DNA of 5,986 bases. Source: Sulfurovum sp. (lineage in GTDB: Bacteria; Campylobacterota; Campylobacteria; Campylobacterales; Sulfurovaceae). A program made the translations under genes and the position numbers. This document shows, piece by piece, positions 5,877 through 5,986 of this stretch. Numbering within the stretch: position 1 is the stretch's first letter; each line of letters begins with the position of its first letter. The stretch spans positions 1 to 5,986 of the forward strand of contig JAGGRU010000035.1 of NCBI GenBank assembly GCA_021159425.1, in the 5' to 3' direction. The notes under the pieces were generated by a model. The model made no database searches. It saw only the letters and a list, made by a program, of their open reading frames with translations, and was not told the origin of the DNA.

Positions 5877-5986
5877 ATGAAAAGTAGTTTTCTAAAAAGT
5901 TTGTTGGTTGTTGGCGCAATGTTTATGCTTATTGCTTGCGGAAGCTCTAGCAGCAGTAGTGATACTCCTTCCAATGGGGGAGGGAA
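5877..5986 (+). CDS. Lipoprotein, N-terminal fragment (3' end outside the window)
   Basis: ATG 5877 with GGAG at 5864-5867 opens 36 codons that run off the window. The first 20 residues are a lipoprotein signal peptide: MKSSFLK, the hydrophobic stretch SLLVVGAMFM, and the lipobox LIAC (18-21). Cys21 is the expected lipid-attachment site. It is followed by GSSSSSSDTPSNGGG, a low-complexity serine/glycine linker of the kind that tethers an outer-membrane or periplasmic domain. Nothing of the functional domain is visible, so no function can be given. The gene is divergent from the minus-strand hypothetical gene across a 157-base gap. Confidence 0.85.
   Translation, partial: MKSSFLKSLLVVGAMFMLIACGSSSSSSDTPSNGGG

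Overview
The window looks like a piece of a Campylobacterota (Epsilonproteobacteria) chromosome, possibly of a Sulfurovum- or Sulfurimonas-like lineage. The reasons are AT-rich DNA with lysine- and isoleucine-rich proteins, AAGGA/AAAGGAG ribosome sites, and a promoter with a good -10 box and periodic A/T tracts instead of a -35 box. The taxon is an inference from style, not from a marker gene.

Layout: (1) Positions 1-125 hold the last 40 codons of an RND-family efflux permease. (2) Positions 126-367 are a gap with two hairpins and an unannotated-looking 31-codon hydrophobic small ORF (268-363). It has a TTG start, a well-placed Shine-Dalgarno and a stop 4 bases before the next gene. (3) Positions 368-4539 form a tight four-gene operon on the + strand: an XpaC-family membrane protein, a TelA/KlaA 'toxic anion resistance' coiled-coil protein, an SPFH/Band-7 protein of the YdjI type with a C-terminal GYF_2 domain, and a double zinc-ribbon protein with a C-terminal membrane anchor. 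Gene spacings are 30, 0 and -4 bases. (4) Positions 4540-4683 hold a 21-bp inverted repeat made of two head-to-head REP-like palindromes flanked by GTAG, then a promoter with a tandem 10-bp repeat. (5) Positions 4684-5160 encode a secreted DUF1566-domain protein. (6) Positions 5171-5719 (minus strand) encode an unrecognised protein with two membrane segments and a charged helical tail, convergent with the DUF1566 gene. (7) Positions 5720-5876 are a divergent intergenic region with two adjacent perfect palindromes. (8) From 5877 to the window end runs the start of a lipoprotein gene.

How the genes may work together: in Bacillus, an SPFH protein (YdjI) and zinc-ribbon/membrane partners (YdjG, YdjH) accompany the PspA envelope-stress protein, while XpaC and TelA are a well-known neighbour pair in other stress loci. 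Here both modules sit in one operon without PspA. My inference is a membrane-surface stress complex in which TelA and XpaC take the place of PspA. This four-gene cassette, the REP-type repeat pair and the possible small membrane peptide leading the operon are the points most worth following up.
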